Origin: Isoetes taiwanensis | Taxonomy: Eukaryota; Streptophyta; Lycopodiopsida; Isoetales; Isoetaceae | Direction: 5' to 3' | Assembly: GCA_021234155.1 (NCBI GenBank) | Contig: JAJEKV010000039.1 | Coordinates: forward strand, 744,001 to 808,000 | Length of the DNA: 64,000 bases | Part shown: piece after piece, positions 30,272 through 41,570 of the stretch | Layout of the letters: each line of letters begins with the position of its first letter | Position numbering within the stretch: the stretch's first letter is position 1 | Translations under genes and position numbers: made by a program | The notes under the pieces: generated by a model | What the model saw: only the letters and a program-made list of their open reading frames with translations | What the model was told of the DNA's origin: nothing | The model's database searches: none

Positions 30272-32874
30272 GGGGAGGGTGCCCTTCTTCCGCCCAACGC
30301 CCATTTTTCGCCTATTTTTTGCCCTTCCTTCGCCCACCCTTTGGCCCTTTTTACGCCCACCTGTTTCCTCTATTTGGACCTCCGGCGCTTGGCGATAGAG
30401 CAGATTTTGGCGACGGAGGAGTAGTTCCGGTAGGCTATGGATCCGATGGAGGAGCTCTCTTTGGTAAGGTTGCCATCAAGTTTGTTTCTCTTCTAGGATC
30501 GCTTCATCACACCGGTTTTCTTGTGTATTCCTCCAGCACACTAATTATATATATCCTTGTTCTTTCCTTGTACCAGCTTCATCACACTGACTAGTTATTC
30601 TTGATCTATACTTGTACCACAGCTGACTTGCTAAGCAGACATCTATCTTTTTTCCTCATCATTTATTTTCTCAACATAGGTACTTTGCCCTTGTTTATCC
30701 AGTCCTCTGTCCTTTTTATCTATTACCTCGGTAATGCATCATCATCATTGGTACATCACTGGAGATAAAAAATACATATTGAATGCTCTGTAGTCCAATT
30801 CACAAACATAAATTGTCAGGTTGATTTAGTTGCTGAGGTGGAATCGCCTGGAGCACAGTGACACTCAGTTGACTAAAGCACAGCTACTAGATTTGTGTAG
30901 AATGGATAGTAAGATTCTGGCAAAGATAGAAATGACCCAAGAAAGCATAAAGAAATTTTTGTTATATCTCCAAGTGGCTGAAGGTTTTAGCAATGTTGAA
31001 GATAGTGTCTACCAATTCGGATGATGATAAAGACTCAAATGACGATTTACAGCTCAATCAGGTAACTGAACCTTCTACTCCCATGCATTTTTGTTGTTAC
31101 ATGCTGAGATATGTATGAGATATATCTTTAGAGAACTGGGCATACAGATTGAATTGAGGACATCAAGAAATCTTATGCCAATATTACGTTTGCAAGGTTG
31201 GAACTGTACATCTATCTCCTAATCTTCAAGAAAGATTTGCAACACAACCTCGCATTTTTTTTCCTTCAGTTTTTCTTCAGTCTTTTCTGTTAGATCCATC
31301 ACAGCTTCATGCATTTTTTGTTGGTTGCATTCTATTTTTAGGCTTGAATATGACATTGGTTTCCTGATTTCTGGCCTTTGCAGATATCCAAACCCTTCAA
31401 GCAGATCAGATAAGTAATAGATACGGAAACTCAGACTTTTGATGGTTTCTTTTCACCTCTGTACATTTTGCAAAGTGTACTATACCACTCTACATTATGT
31501 GGCATTCTTCAATTTGCCAAAACAGTATTTAATACCAACCCTCTGCAAAATGTTATGACATGGAATTCGATTGATTTGATATATACATCATGGGAAGTTA
31601 GAAGAAGCCTAGAAGCTACAACAGATGCCTCAGTTTAGTTTCATGGGATTCTATTATTTCAGCATATGCACAGCATGGGTTCGGAAAGCACGCTCTTTAT
31701 AGCTTCCGGCTAATGCAAGCAGAAGGGTTTTTGCCAGACACCATTACATGTGCCACTCATGCTGCACTAGCAGTAGGCAAATAGGTGCAGGCCCTTCTCG
31801 TTAAGATGAATTCTAAACTTGACTGTTCTAGTCCCAAGTGATTGACTAGTGTGTGCATTGAGGGCTGGACATCATTTTGAACTACAAGTCATTTTGAGAA
31901 AGGTGGCAGCACAAGAACAGCCATGGTGTCATATTCTGCAGTGCATAAGGTACCCAAACAAGTTGGAGTCCTACTATGACAACAGTAATGAACCATCTGC
32001 ATACAGCAATGGTGGGACAAGAAGTCATTATGTGACACGAAGAAGCTTGCTTACTGATTACAGTGTTAAAGACCCTAAGTTTACACAGGAAATTCTGGCA
32101 GCATGAGAGCATGTATACTGTTAAAATGAAATTGGAGGGCATGAATCTAGACAAGTTTACATTTTCAAACATCCCAAATGCAGTAAATCATTGAACAAGC
32201 TAGAAGAGAGTATATCATTGAGCATGTTAAAGAGAACATCTGTCGTTGTATAGGAAGAACATAGGAAGAACAGAAAGTTTGCTTTAGTGGTTGGTGTGTC
32301 TTCATTGACACATTTGAACTTTTTTATTGTATATTGAATATGTATATTGGTTTTTGATGTATAGTGATTCATGTGTTTATTCTGAACTGTAAAAATACCG
32401 AAATATATCAAGATATGTTGTTTGGATGGTTTACATATTGTGTTCACCTTAGACCATGAAGGTTGAAAACCTTATAGTTATGGTGGAGATTTAGGGCCAT
32501 GCCAGGCTTCTAGAATAATATTGATGTATAATTGTTGTTACCTCTCACCTCTCACGTAGATGGTTGGCCCTTAAAGATTCCAATGTAGTCCATTGAAGGT
32601 CCCATGTGGTCCATTGAAGGGTATTTAGTGGTCCATTAAAGGGCATTTTGTGGTCCATTGAAGGGTACATGTGGTCTATTGGGGTTAAATTAGCCTCCCG
32701 ACTTAAAATCTTCCTAGCCAACTCCAAATTTATCGAAAACTCGGTTATGTGGGATCAATTTAAACCTAAGGACCTAAGCTGCAATATGATATGTTAAGAA
32801 GAGGACTAAAAAAAAAATCGTCCATCATAATAAAATATGTTTCCTTAAGTGGGCGCTTCATGGGCACCCTCCCC
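30272..32874 (+). mobile_element. 2.6-kb TIR element with TA target duplication and captured gene pieces
   Basis: Perfect 13-bp terminal inverted repeats, GGGGAGGGTGCCC and its complement, extended imperfectly through GCCCA. Copy 2 has the empty site CGCATATAAAGG near 55,930, so the target duplication is exactly TA. No transposase is seen. Inside are a GC-rich leader with a first exon (ATG 30,437, MDPMEELSL, donor GTAAGG at 30,464), an exon-like piece near 30,828-31,022, a PPR fragment and an 85-codon ORF at 31,849-32,106. The combination suggests a Pack-type element that carries host gene fragments. TA duplication points to a Tc1/mariner-type or related transposase acting in trans. Confidence 0.75.
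31626..31784 (+). pseudogene. Pentatricopeptide (PPR) repeat fragment inside the TIR element
   Basis: Reads VSWDSIISAYAQHG, KHALYSFRLMQAEGFLPD, TITCAT, then hits a stop (31,782). This is a PLS-class plant PPR motif pattern (SWN-II-YAQHG--EAL-LF--M---G--PD). It is a single motif without N- or C-terminal gene parts, consistent with a captured exon fragment. Confidence 0.7.
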
Positions 32875-32993
32875 TAAAGGCCACCATAGCTAGCTCTCGC
32901 TCCCAAATCCCTATTCCTTGCATTTCCGAGCCTTCATTTTTTTTTGTTCCGTTCTTCCTTGGTTCCTCCATATTTAGCTTTGCTTCCTGCAGC

Positions 32994-33639
32994 ATGACAG
33001 GATCAATCCGAAAATCCGTTCCCCTTCCCGTTTCTTCCCTCAACCATATCTCCCGTAATTGCAAAAACGTCCAAGCATCTATCAACTTCTACTGTAACTT
33101 GCTTGGATTTGTCCAGATCCGGCGACCTGGAGCTCTCAATTTTAATGGCGCTTGGTAAGATCTTGCATATTTTCCCTTTTTAGGTTTGCAGGGTTAGTAA
33201 AATTCTTATTCTTTTTCTTCTGAAGGTTGTATAACTATGGCATTGGAATACATCTTCTGCATTGCGAAGATGAACATATAAGGAAAGACGAAATTGATGT
33301 GCGGGCAGACCACATTTCCTTTCAGGTAAGCTATTCTGAATTTAGGGTTTTATTTTCTGGTACATAATGTCTCTTTGATCTTAAAACTGGCAGAGTGAAG
33401 ATATTGATATGGTGGAAAAGCTACTGAGGGAAGCAGGGATTAAATATGAAAGAAGGGTGGTAGAGGAGGAAGGAATTGAAGTGGAACAATTATTTTTTCA
33501 TGATCCTGATGGTTTTATGATAGAAATCTGCACCTGTGATAAGTTGCCAGTAGAGCCACTGGGTGCCTCTGTTTGCGTTTCTAAACTCTACACCCTTCCT
33601 TCTAACCAAGTTAAAACCAAGATAAACAGAACTACTTGA
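32994..33639 (+). CDS. Glyoxalase-I-like VOC family protein, gene B
   Basis: Exons 32,994-33,154, 33,226-33,325 and 33,394-33,639 (GT-AG introns of 71 and 68 bp) give 168 residues. VOC-fold landmarks are NHIS (His18), RRPGALNF, GIGIHLL, RADHISF (His83), FFHDPDGF and MIEIC (Glu131); these residues are the expected metal-side positions of the family. It differs from gene C at only four residues (5, 13, 25, 71). The coding region is intact, but the TIR element at 30,272-32,874 sits in what was its TATA box, so expression may depend on the element or be lost. The start is the first ATG of the conserved N-terminus shared with genes A and C. Confidence 0.88.
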
Positions 33640-34060
33640 ATCTTTTTCTTCATCAGCCAACGAGGTTTCCAGCATTATCCAGATCCCAATCAAAATGTAT
33701 GGCATGGGAAATTATGCTGCAACAACTTTAGGATGCATTGGAATAGTGTAGTGATGCAGTTAATTGACGAAGCCAGTTTAGCAGGACCCACGGTTACCTG
33801 TTGAGAAGTTTATCGAGGCACATTGAAAGTTTACATGGAAAGAATAACCTTGGTGGTGGTTTTCCTTTAAAATTTTACATGGAAAGAATAACCTTGGTGG
33901 TGCTTTTCCTTTAAAATTAAACAAGATGGTGCATTAGGATCAAACAAGCTACTCCATGGTTTAATGGTTTGGTACCATCCATGCAAGTCTCACCATTCGG
34001 CACTAACATTCAGTATGTCCCTAGAGGAGGAGGAAGAAAACCCACCAGACAAGCTTTTGA

Positions 34061-34300
34061 ATATATATACACAAGAAACTTAATACGTCCTACGGCGCAT
34101 TGTTCCAGTTTTAGCATGTCCTTATATTCCCTTTAATTCTCCTGGATTCCCTTACATTCTAGAAATTTCTAGAACATTTTAGAACTTTCTGGAACATTTT
34201 GAAACTTTCAAAACATCCTAGAATATTATAGTCTATTTTATCTTAATTAGAATATTACCCTTAAGTATATTTGAGACATAAATATTTATATATAGAATTA
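34061..34300. other. No gene; AT-rich flank
   Basis: Start of the block absent from duplication copy 2. It has repeated phrases around TTCTAGAAMWTTTTAGAAC and nothing else recognisable. Confidence 0.4.
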
Positions 34301-34371
34301 ATGCTTGGCCTAGTGGTTAGAGTGGAGGGTTTGGGAGGTTGAGGACTAGGGTTCGAATCCCTCCAATAACA
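34301..34371 (+). mobile_element. tRNA-like SINE head
   Basis: GCTTGGCCTAGTGGTTAGAG resembles a pol III A box region and GGGTTCGAATCCC is a B box, spaced as in a tRNA. The acceptor stem does not close, so this is a tRNA-derived SINE head rather than a functional tRNA. Confidence 0.5.
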
Positions 34372-34469
34372 TAAAAATTTTTGAAAGCCTTTCCTTAAGG
34401 AACGAGCATTCAATATGAGCCTTAGGATCTTAGACTTGATCAACGATCAAGATCTCACCATATAAAAGC

Positions 34470-34720
34470 AATATGAGCCGTAGGATCTATTACATATAAT
34501 TCCCAAAGTCACGTGGACCGTAGGATGTGTCCCCAAGCCACGTGAGCCGTCGGATCTCGGACCGACGGTAAGGATCAGATCAATCTGGACTGTAGGACCA
34601 CGGTACACATATTATATGTAAACTCCCAGGCCATCTGGGCCGTAGGATATGTCCCAAACCCACGTGAGCCGTCGGATCTCGAACGGACGGTCGGATAAGC
34701 ACGAAACATAAGAACATATA
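34470..34720 (+). repeat. Diverged repeats around GAGCCGTCGGATCTCG
   Basis: CCACGTGAGCCGTCGGATCT occurs near 34,540 and 34,663, with related CGTAGGATRTGTCCC phrases between, spaced about 125 bp. Such CCGTCGGATC text is common in plant promoters and LTRs. Confidence 0.5.
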
Positions 34721-35382
34721 TAGAGATATAGATCAGATCAGATATTATCTAGGTTTTTCTAGACATATATAATGCAGTTTGTTATTTTTCATTGTTTTTG
34801 TCCCACCCGATTTTTTCCGCGCCGCAATCCATTTTAATCTTTTGTTGCCACGTTTTTTTCTTAGGACGATCTGTTGCATCCATTCTTGACGCCTGGCGAA
34901 TTCAGCCCTCATGCTCGTCGCCTGTAGATTGCTGTGGTCGGCCGGATCCAGATCCTTTTAAAGGGATTAAGCTTTGACGGAGTGGATTCAGAAATGGAGA
35001 AATAAAAAGCCAAGTATATGAAGCTCTTGCACAGAGGTCTTAAATCGGTGCCAACACAGAACTGCAGCAGAGCGGCACAGATTCTTGGAAAGATTCAAGC
35101 AAAATTTCCAGGCAAGGTCTAATTTAAGTAACTTATAGGATAATAAGGTATGTCCGTTTCAAATTTTTGTTACTCCGGCAGCTACGGTAAAGCTTGAACA
35201 GGTTTTTTGTCCAGTTTGATGCGTTAAATCATGCTAGGCCAGGGCTATGGTGCTGCAAATCCGACAAAGATTGTTCCAAAAAAAAACAAAACCCATCTAC
35301 CGGATGGAAGCACTATATCATATGCTGTGCAGAGGAATGGTTTTGCCCTTTTTGCTGCTGTGCTGTGTGCAAATCCCCTGTT

Positions 35383-36335
<953 letters not shown>

Positions 36336-36898
36336 CAATAATTCTTATAATTCGTTGATTAAAACATGCCAATAATTTATATCCTCGTCAGAATATCCTG
36401 CCAAGTTAACTTGTGCGAGAACTGTGTTTCTTAATAGAGGCCAATGAGATGGTGAATAAAATGTCATTGCTTTTCCAACTCTTATGTTGGTACGCCAGTT
36501 TATATTGGTACGCCAGTTTGGAAAATCTTGCTGGTGGTTCGTAACAAACATGTAGAAATTGTATTGAAAGTGAAACCTTACATTCATGTTCTTTGGATCA
36601 TTTGACGACATTAGTAGAAATGTCCACTTCCTATAAACAGACCAAAGTCCAAAGTGAATTCATAAATATACAATCATGGTGGAGTCTGCTTTTGCTACTC
36701 TTTTGTAGGGTTTTATTGGCAGTTGCATTGTGATGCTTAAATTTCATACTTCTACTGCCGATACGTTCTACAGCCTTAAATGCAGATTCATATCTCATCA
36801 TCTCAAGGCATTGATCAGAAAAAGAAATATTATCAGAGATAACGAAGATAAAACACTACGTTGGTCTCTTCTGCAGAATCCAAAATTAAAGTTGCCAG
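36336..36898. other. No gene identified
   Basis: AT-rich DNA downstream of the pseudogene. A short duplication (GGTACGCCAGTTT) lies near 36,489-36,520. Confidence 0.4.
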
Positions 36899-37069
36899 TT
36901 TAACATAAAAAATCCCTACATTGGAGAGCTTCAAGATGCATTAAATCTGTTGAAAGATTGCTTCGAGCTCTACATAGATCAAGAAACAAATATTGAGGAG
37001 ATATCACATGTGGTTTATAGTGGGTATTCGAGCACAGACGTATGGATTATACAAGTTTTTACACAGTAA
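36899..37069 (+). CDS. Possible last exon of an unknown gene
   Basis: After an acceptor-like TTGCCAG, 56 codons run to TAA (37,067-37,069), reading FNIKNPYIGELQDALNLLKD and ending STDVWIIQVFTQ. The composition looks coding, but no partner exon or family is recognised. Confidence 0.25.
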   Translation, partial: FNIKNPYIGELQDALNLLKDCFELYIDQETNIEEISHVVYSGYSSTDVWIIQVFTQ

Positions 37070-37556
37070 TTTTGGAGGTTTGCAATTGTAAAAAGATTCA
37101 TTTGCAGTTGTACAAAGATTCATTTTTATTGTTCGTAATCCTCAAAATTCATTTGTGATTGTACATAGATTCATTCTTATTGTTCTTAATCCTTAGAAAT
37201 TGTTTGTGTCTTTTGATTTGTTTAATTGTTCAACAGGCATTAATAAACGCTGATAAAGTAAAAGTTTTCTCTAGTGTGTTGTCTCCAAAATCGTCCCTTT
37301 CTTCTAACAAGCCCCTCTTTTATGAGGCACTAAACCCTTTGATTAAGGGCTCAAATGGAACTCTCTGGCCAAACCATAAACTTGGCACCTAGTCGATCCC
37401 TAGTTTGATATATTGTTATTTGCTTCTTTCTTTGTATAAACAATGAATATGTTCCTTGGCGAAGTTGGCCTCCTTTTTTCTAAGCAGGCATTGCATTGTC
37501 AAACATTGGACTTTAACAGTGGGTCTAACTGCACAGGTTTGAACTAAAGAAATGTT

Positions 37557-37578
37557 CGCGGCGGCCTTGGCCGCCGCG
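37557..37578. repeat. Perfect 22-bp GC palindrome
   Basis: CGCGGCGGCC and its complement meet around TT, with AAATG and ATAAATTTC on the sides. It stands out in AT-rich DNA. Confidence 0.9.
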
Positions 37579-37584
37579 ATAAAT

Positions 37585-37950
37585 TTCTTGTATCTATAAT
37601 ACTTTTGACCATTCACCAATGACTCGAATGAAAATGAGCAAAACATATGCCTGCACGTAAACACGAAAATGCAAACCTAACACTTATACTCATTTCATCC
37701 TAACCCTTGATCTAGAGAATATACCAGAGGATATGCCATATCCTCTAACAGTGGCCGTAGAGCAAGAAAAAGATGGAGTCAGGGTGATTTTCTACTATAG
37801 TCATAAAATAAGGCTGTCACACGTGAGATATGACACCGTTTATGACTCCAAATCAAAAAATACGACACATAAAATTGAAGTTGTTTTTCCACTATAAGGT
37901 GTCATAAAATAAGACACCATCAAAATGCTAGTAGAAAACCTAAAAAAAAA
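37585..37950 (+). repeat. Segmental duplication copy 1, right part
   Basis: Matches about 57,210-57,640 (ACTTTTGACCATTCACCAATG onward). Copy 2 lacks the 3.5 kb (34,061-37,584) that separates this part from gene B in copy 1. Confidence 0.8.
37789..37938. mobile_element. MITE-like element, copy 1
   Basis: Ends read TTTTCTACTA inward from both sides, with matching subterminal TCATAAAATAAG repeats. About 150 bp, noncoding. Present in both duplication copies (second at 57,473-57,627). Confidence 0.5.
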
Positions 37951-38860
37951 AAGACATGTCTTATTTTAATGATATTTTTAACATATGTGACACTATCAAT
38001 CATACAGTCAATAATACAAGATTTGTCTGGAGTGTTTACATAACAGAAGCTCCTCCATAACATACATTGAATTATATAAGAACATAATTGAATAACAAGA
38101 ACAAGAATGTGGAACAAAGATCCAGCACATCAAGTGTGCCAACAACATACAATTCAATTATAAGAACAGAACTACAACTGATAGATTGCAATAAAGTGGG
38201 CTTCCTGAAGCAACATGCACTTCTGCAGAAAAGCGCATGACAGTCTGCCACAAATGATAATCACGTCAGAAATGCTCAGATCTGTTCATCACATTGGCTC
38301 TGCAAGAGTGCAAAATATTTGTAATTTCTATGCCAAATGTAAAACAATCTGTCGTTTCCCTTTCTGCTACGTAACACAGAAAGCTTAAACAGTGAAAAAA
38401 TGCCCTTCACAAATAATTTATCAACTATAAACAATGGAAGAAAGTGGGCTTCATAAATAATTTCATAAATCAGCTGTGCCTGTGAGTCGCGTTATGAATT
38501 ATACAACATTGCTAATCGGAGCCCATGCTCCACAACAATGCCTCCACCTCGCACCTTCCACAAGCCTCCCTACTTTAAAGCAGAATTGTTGAAACAAATA
38601 CTGGCACAAAAATCTGTTGAAGCAGAATCCTGCATAAAATGAGAGAAAAAAGCCTGGCATGCCTCCACGAGCATGTAAACAGAACAAGCATTTTAACGTG
38701 GAGTAAAACCCATTACAAAAAGCCAGATTGAAGAGGCGGATATAGCAGCAACTCCGACAGCGTCGAAGATGCCAGGATGTCCATCGCCATAGCCATCTCC
38801 ATGCGGCTGCTCCTTCCCAGCTGCCCAAGAAACTTCCTAAAAATCCCAACCCTATTCAGA
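37951..38860. other. No gene identified
   Basis: AT-rich, then GC-richer toward 38,860. The minus-strand ORFs near 38,713-38,916 have no recognised domain. Confidence 0.35.
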
Positions 38861-38865
38861 TGGTC

Positions 38866-39236
38866 TGGCCAATTGATTAGGTCGGGGTGGTTAAGGAATG
38901 ATACATTTGGTATCAAAGTAGGGTTCGAGTTCGAGTCTCTATGGGAGCATGTACGACTTGGATATCGTTGGATAGTATTGTCTTGGACACTATGGGATGG
39001 TGTGGTATATGGTCTTATGATGCTTGAGGACGATCATAGTTCTAGTAAGCAAGATTGTAACGGACCCATAGGAGACCCCTTGAGTAGATCTTAGTGTGGC
39101 GTTTTACGATACCACCATAAGAGGGTGGGATGGATTTCTTATAAATATCTGGATGTTTTTCCCGGGTGCTTAAGGAACGTTACATCGTGTCCGCGGACGA
39201 TAAAAATCAATTCAATTCTATTCTATTCTATTCTTT
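38866..39236 (+). mobile_element. tRNA-derived SINE with LINE-like 3' tail
   Basis: The head resembles a tRNA (GGTTAAGGAATGATAC ... GGGTTCGAGTTCGAGTC B box at about 38,920). The body contains TGTAACGGACCCAT. The 3' end, GTCCGCGGACGATAAAAA, closely matches the LINE 3' end and is followed by an (ATTCT)n tail. The body recurs at 40,528-40,740. Confidence 0.65.
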
Positions 39237-39600
39237 AAATGTCTATATTTCCCTAACTTGTTTTTCCACGGTTGCATTTTTTGAGGGGTTGGATTGATTA
39301 CATGGTCTATTGTTGGGCATGTACGAGCTAATAGAGGCTACATATGGGTGTTTAATGGGCATTTGGAGTCTATTGAGGGGCATTTGGTGGGCTATTAAAA
39401 GTCATTATTGTGATCAAAATAACAATAAGAAAGAAACCTTCATAGAGGACTTCAAATTTGTTGAAAGATCTCAAATCTTCTTTCAAATTTTTTTTTTTTG
39501 AAACGATGCTGCCAAGCGGCATGATGTAAAGTAAAGACTCCTCCCCTCCATCATCATCATCCTCAAAATACACTCCCTGTGATTTGAATATTAAGCTCAA
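39237..39600. other. No gene; low-complexity flank
   Basis: T-rich run near 39,488-39,501 and a short CATCATCAT stretch; no coding signal. Confidence 0.4.
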
Positions 39601-40190
39601 TCTTAGTGAATTAAAACTTCAAAAGATATTCCAAGTGTCATTGTCTTAAAGAGATTGGAACTCTTCATGCATGGCCTTAAGCCAATAATCCCTGTTTGGG
39701 CTGCGCATGGCATCCTTATGGCTGGAGGATTCATCTGGAAGAATAGAGCCATGCAATGAAATATAGCTGGAACTCTTACCTCTTCTAGAGTCTGTGTACT
39801 CTTACCGTCTCCTGGTAACATGTCGAACACCTTCAGATCTTCTCAGAGTCGAACTCTTTCACAGTCTTCCAGCTCAGAAGGAATGTCCAGCCCATCCTCT
39901 TGAGGTATGCCTAAGGTACTCTGAGTTATCCACGTCTGAATCAATCTCAGAGTCACTATCTGAGTCGAGCTCCATATTGATGTTTTGTGCACATGTTCTT
40001 TTGCCAAAGTCAAAATGATAATTCCCACCATCATGCAAGAAATGACTTTATTTGACAGTTTGTCTTCTTTAAGGTGTGCGAATGCATTGTAGCCAAAGAT
40101 TTTCATATCTGCCATCTTAGATCTTCTCTTACTCCATATTTCCTCTAACACTGCCTTTGGTATAGTCTTCTTCAAGAGTTTCTAGCGGTC
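39601..40190 (-). pseudogene. Ty1/Copia polyprotein remnant
   Basis: The minus strand reads PKAVLEEIWSKRRS then MKIFGYNAFAHLKEDK, the end of a Copia integrase (TPEE-WSGKKP---LR-FG--AY-H--KEK). Acidic linker text follows, then fragments like the start of the Copia reverse transcriptase (HEEFQSL, NDTW). Frames are broken several times. LTRs and the core RT are not visible. Confidence 0.6.
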
Positions 40191-40213
40191 AAAATCCTCG
40201 AGTAATTAGTATA

Positions 40214-41523
40214 TTGAACGATATCTCTCTGGATCAAAACAGGCTCCTTCACCAAACTGAGCATATAGAGGAAGTGCCTAAATTTTCACATCCACAAGTT
40301 CCACGACCTCCATCTCCGCCTAAATTTATTAAAGTTCTTTCCTCTAATTCTATTCGGTTAAAACCGGATTCACGCCCCTCATCCTCTCATACATCTGAAG
40401 TCAAGGCTGATCTAGCAGACACGCCTCTCCATGAACTCTCGGCATTTTATGAATATCAGCAAAAGATTCAGAATTGCAATCTTCAACTCCAGGATTTGTA
40501 GGCTGGCAACCCGTTGGACAGTAGGGCATGACTTGGACACCACGGGATGGTGTGATCTATGGTATTGTGATGCTCGAAGACGAGCATAATTCTAATGAAA
40601 GAGATTGTAACGGACCCATGGAGACAACTAGAGTAGATCTGGAAGTTGCATTCCTGAGACACCGGCATAAATGGGTAGAAGCGATTACTCATAAATGTCT
40701 AGAAGATTTTGTCCAGTTGGTTAAGGGCATGTCAGTTAGGAACGTTATGAATGCTATTCATCTTCAACTGGATTCAGCCAATGAACTTCACTATGAAAAT
40801 CAATAGCTTCGACCTGTCAATAATCTGAATCACATTCATAATGTTTGCTTGCAGTACAAGGCTGCTTTTGCTGATCTTCAAAAGCAACTTCAACAGAAAA
40901 AAGAAAAATGCTCTGCCTTGCATTCATGCTGCCCTTACATTTTATTTTGAACGCTTCATAGCCAGTGATGAAGCGAAAGCCCAACTGTTGCTTACGACCA
41001 ATGAAGAAATCCAAGATCTCAAGTCAGAACTTAGTGTTCATGCACATGCCAATGTCATGCACCAGAAGTAAATTGCGCACTTGGAAGCCACACAAATAGA
41101 GGCCCACACCCGTATCATGAGCCTTGAGACCCAACTTCAAGACGCTGCAAAACAAAAAATCAATGTGGATGCTGAATTGGCAATGCTCAAGTTGCAAGTT
41201 GCTTCTTCTGATGCCTCACCATCTCGGGCTAATCCTGCAGATAGCCAACAAGCTTCATCGCAATATTGTTGAACAAGAAAAACCGCATACATGATTTGGA
41301 AACTCGGCATACACAGGCCTTGTGCTATGTGAATGTTGCGCATAGCCTCAATGGAACTTTTCAAGAATTAGCATCTCAAGTAGCCCCTAATTTTCCACCC
41401 TCTATAGGATATGCAGCCTATGTCCAATCTAGGAAGACTACTTTTCTCATCACCTGGTTGGCCTCTAACAGCCTTGTTGACGGCTCTTTGAAAATCAATG
41501 ATATGATCTTCCTTATGGCTTGA
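40214..41523 (+). pseudogene. Broken coiled-coil ORF, gag-like
   Basis: A Pro/Ser-rich start (VPRPPSPPKFIKVLSSNS), then YEYQQKIQNCNLQLQ. Past an inserted SINE body, YKAAFADLQKQLQQKKEK, EEIQDLKSELSVHAHAN, LEATQIEAHTRIMSLETQLQ and AELAMLKLQVAS have heptad character. Several stops and frame changes. Disordered plus coiled-coil architecture fits the gag-like ORF of plant retroelements, but no CCHC or capsid signature is seen. Confidence 0.4.
40528..40740 (+). repeat. SINE body copy inside the coiled-coil ORF
   Basis: Shares CACGGGATGGTGTG, TGTAACGGACCCAT, GAGTAGATCT and the GGTTAAGG region with 38,975-39,180. It is open in one frame (DGVIYGIVMLEDEHN), as is the other copy, so the shared body may once have been coding. 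Confidence 0.55.
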
Positions 41524-41570
41524 CTTGGATACAGCAGACAAATGTCTTCTTTGTGCCCTTGTCAATTTTT

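Larger units (their letters stand above)
28847..34060 (+). repeat. Segmental duplication, copy 1 (glyoxalase block)
   Basis: Collinear with 54,660-57,180, starting at AGAAGGATTTAATATAAG. Copy 1 carries three extras: an 83-bp LINE fragment (28,908-28,990), two short tandem duplications (30,041-30,182) and the 2.6-kb TIR element (30,272-32,874). Confidence 0.85.

Noticed and set aside
34301-34371. A functional tRNA gene
   Set aside because: A and B boxes are present but the acceptor stem and anticodon arm do not fold; it is better read as a SINE head.
34981-35105. A coding exon (AKYMKLLHRGLKSV...) as the N-terminal half of the GAPCp copy
   Set aside because: Only AKYM resembles GAPDH; the rest does not align, so I did not include it in the pseudogene.
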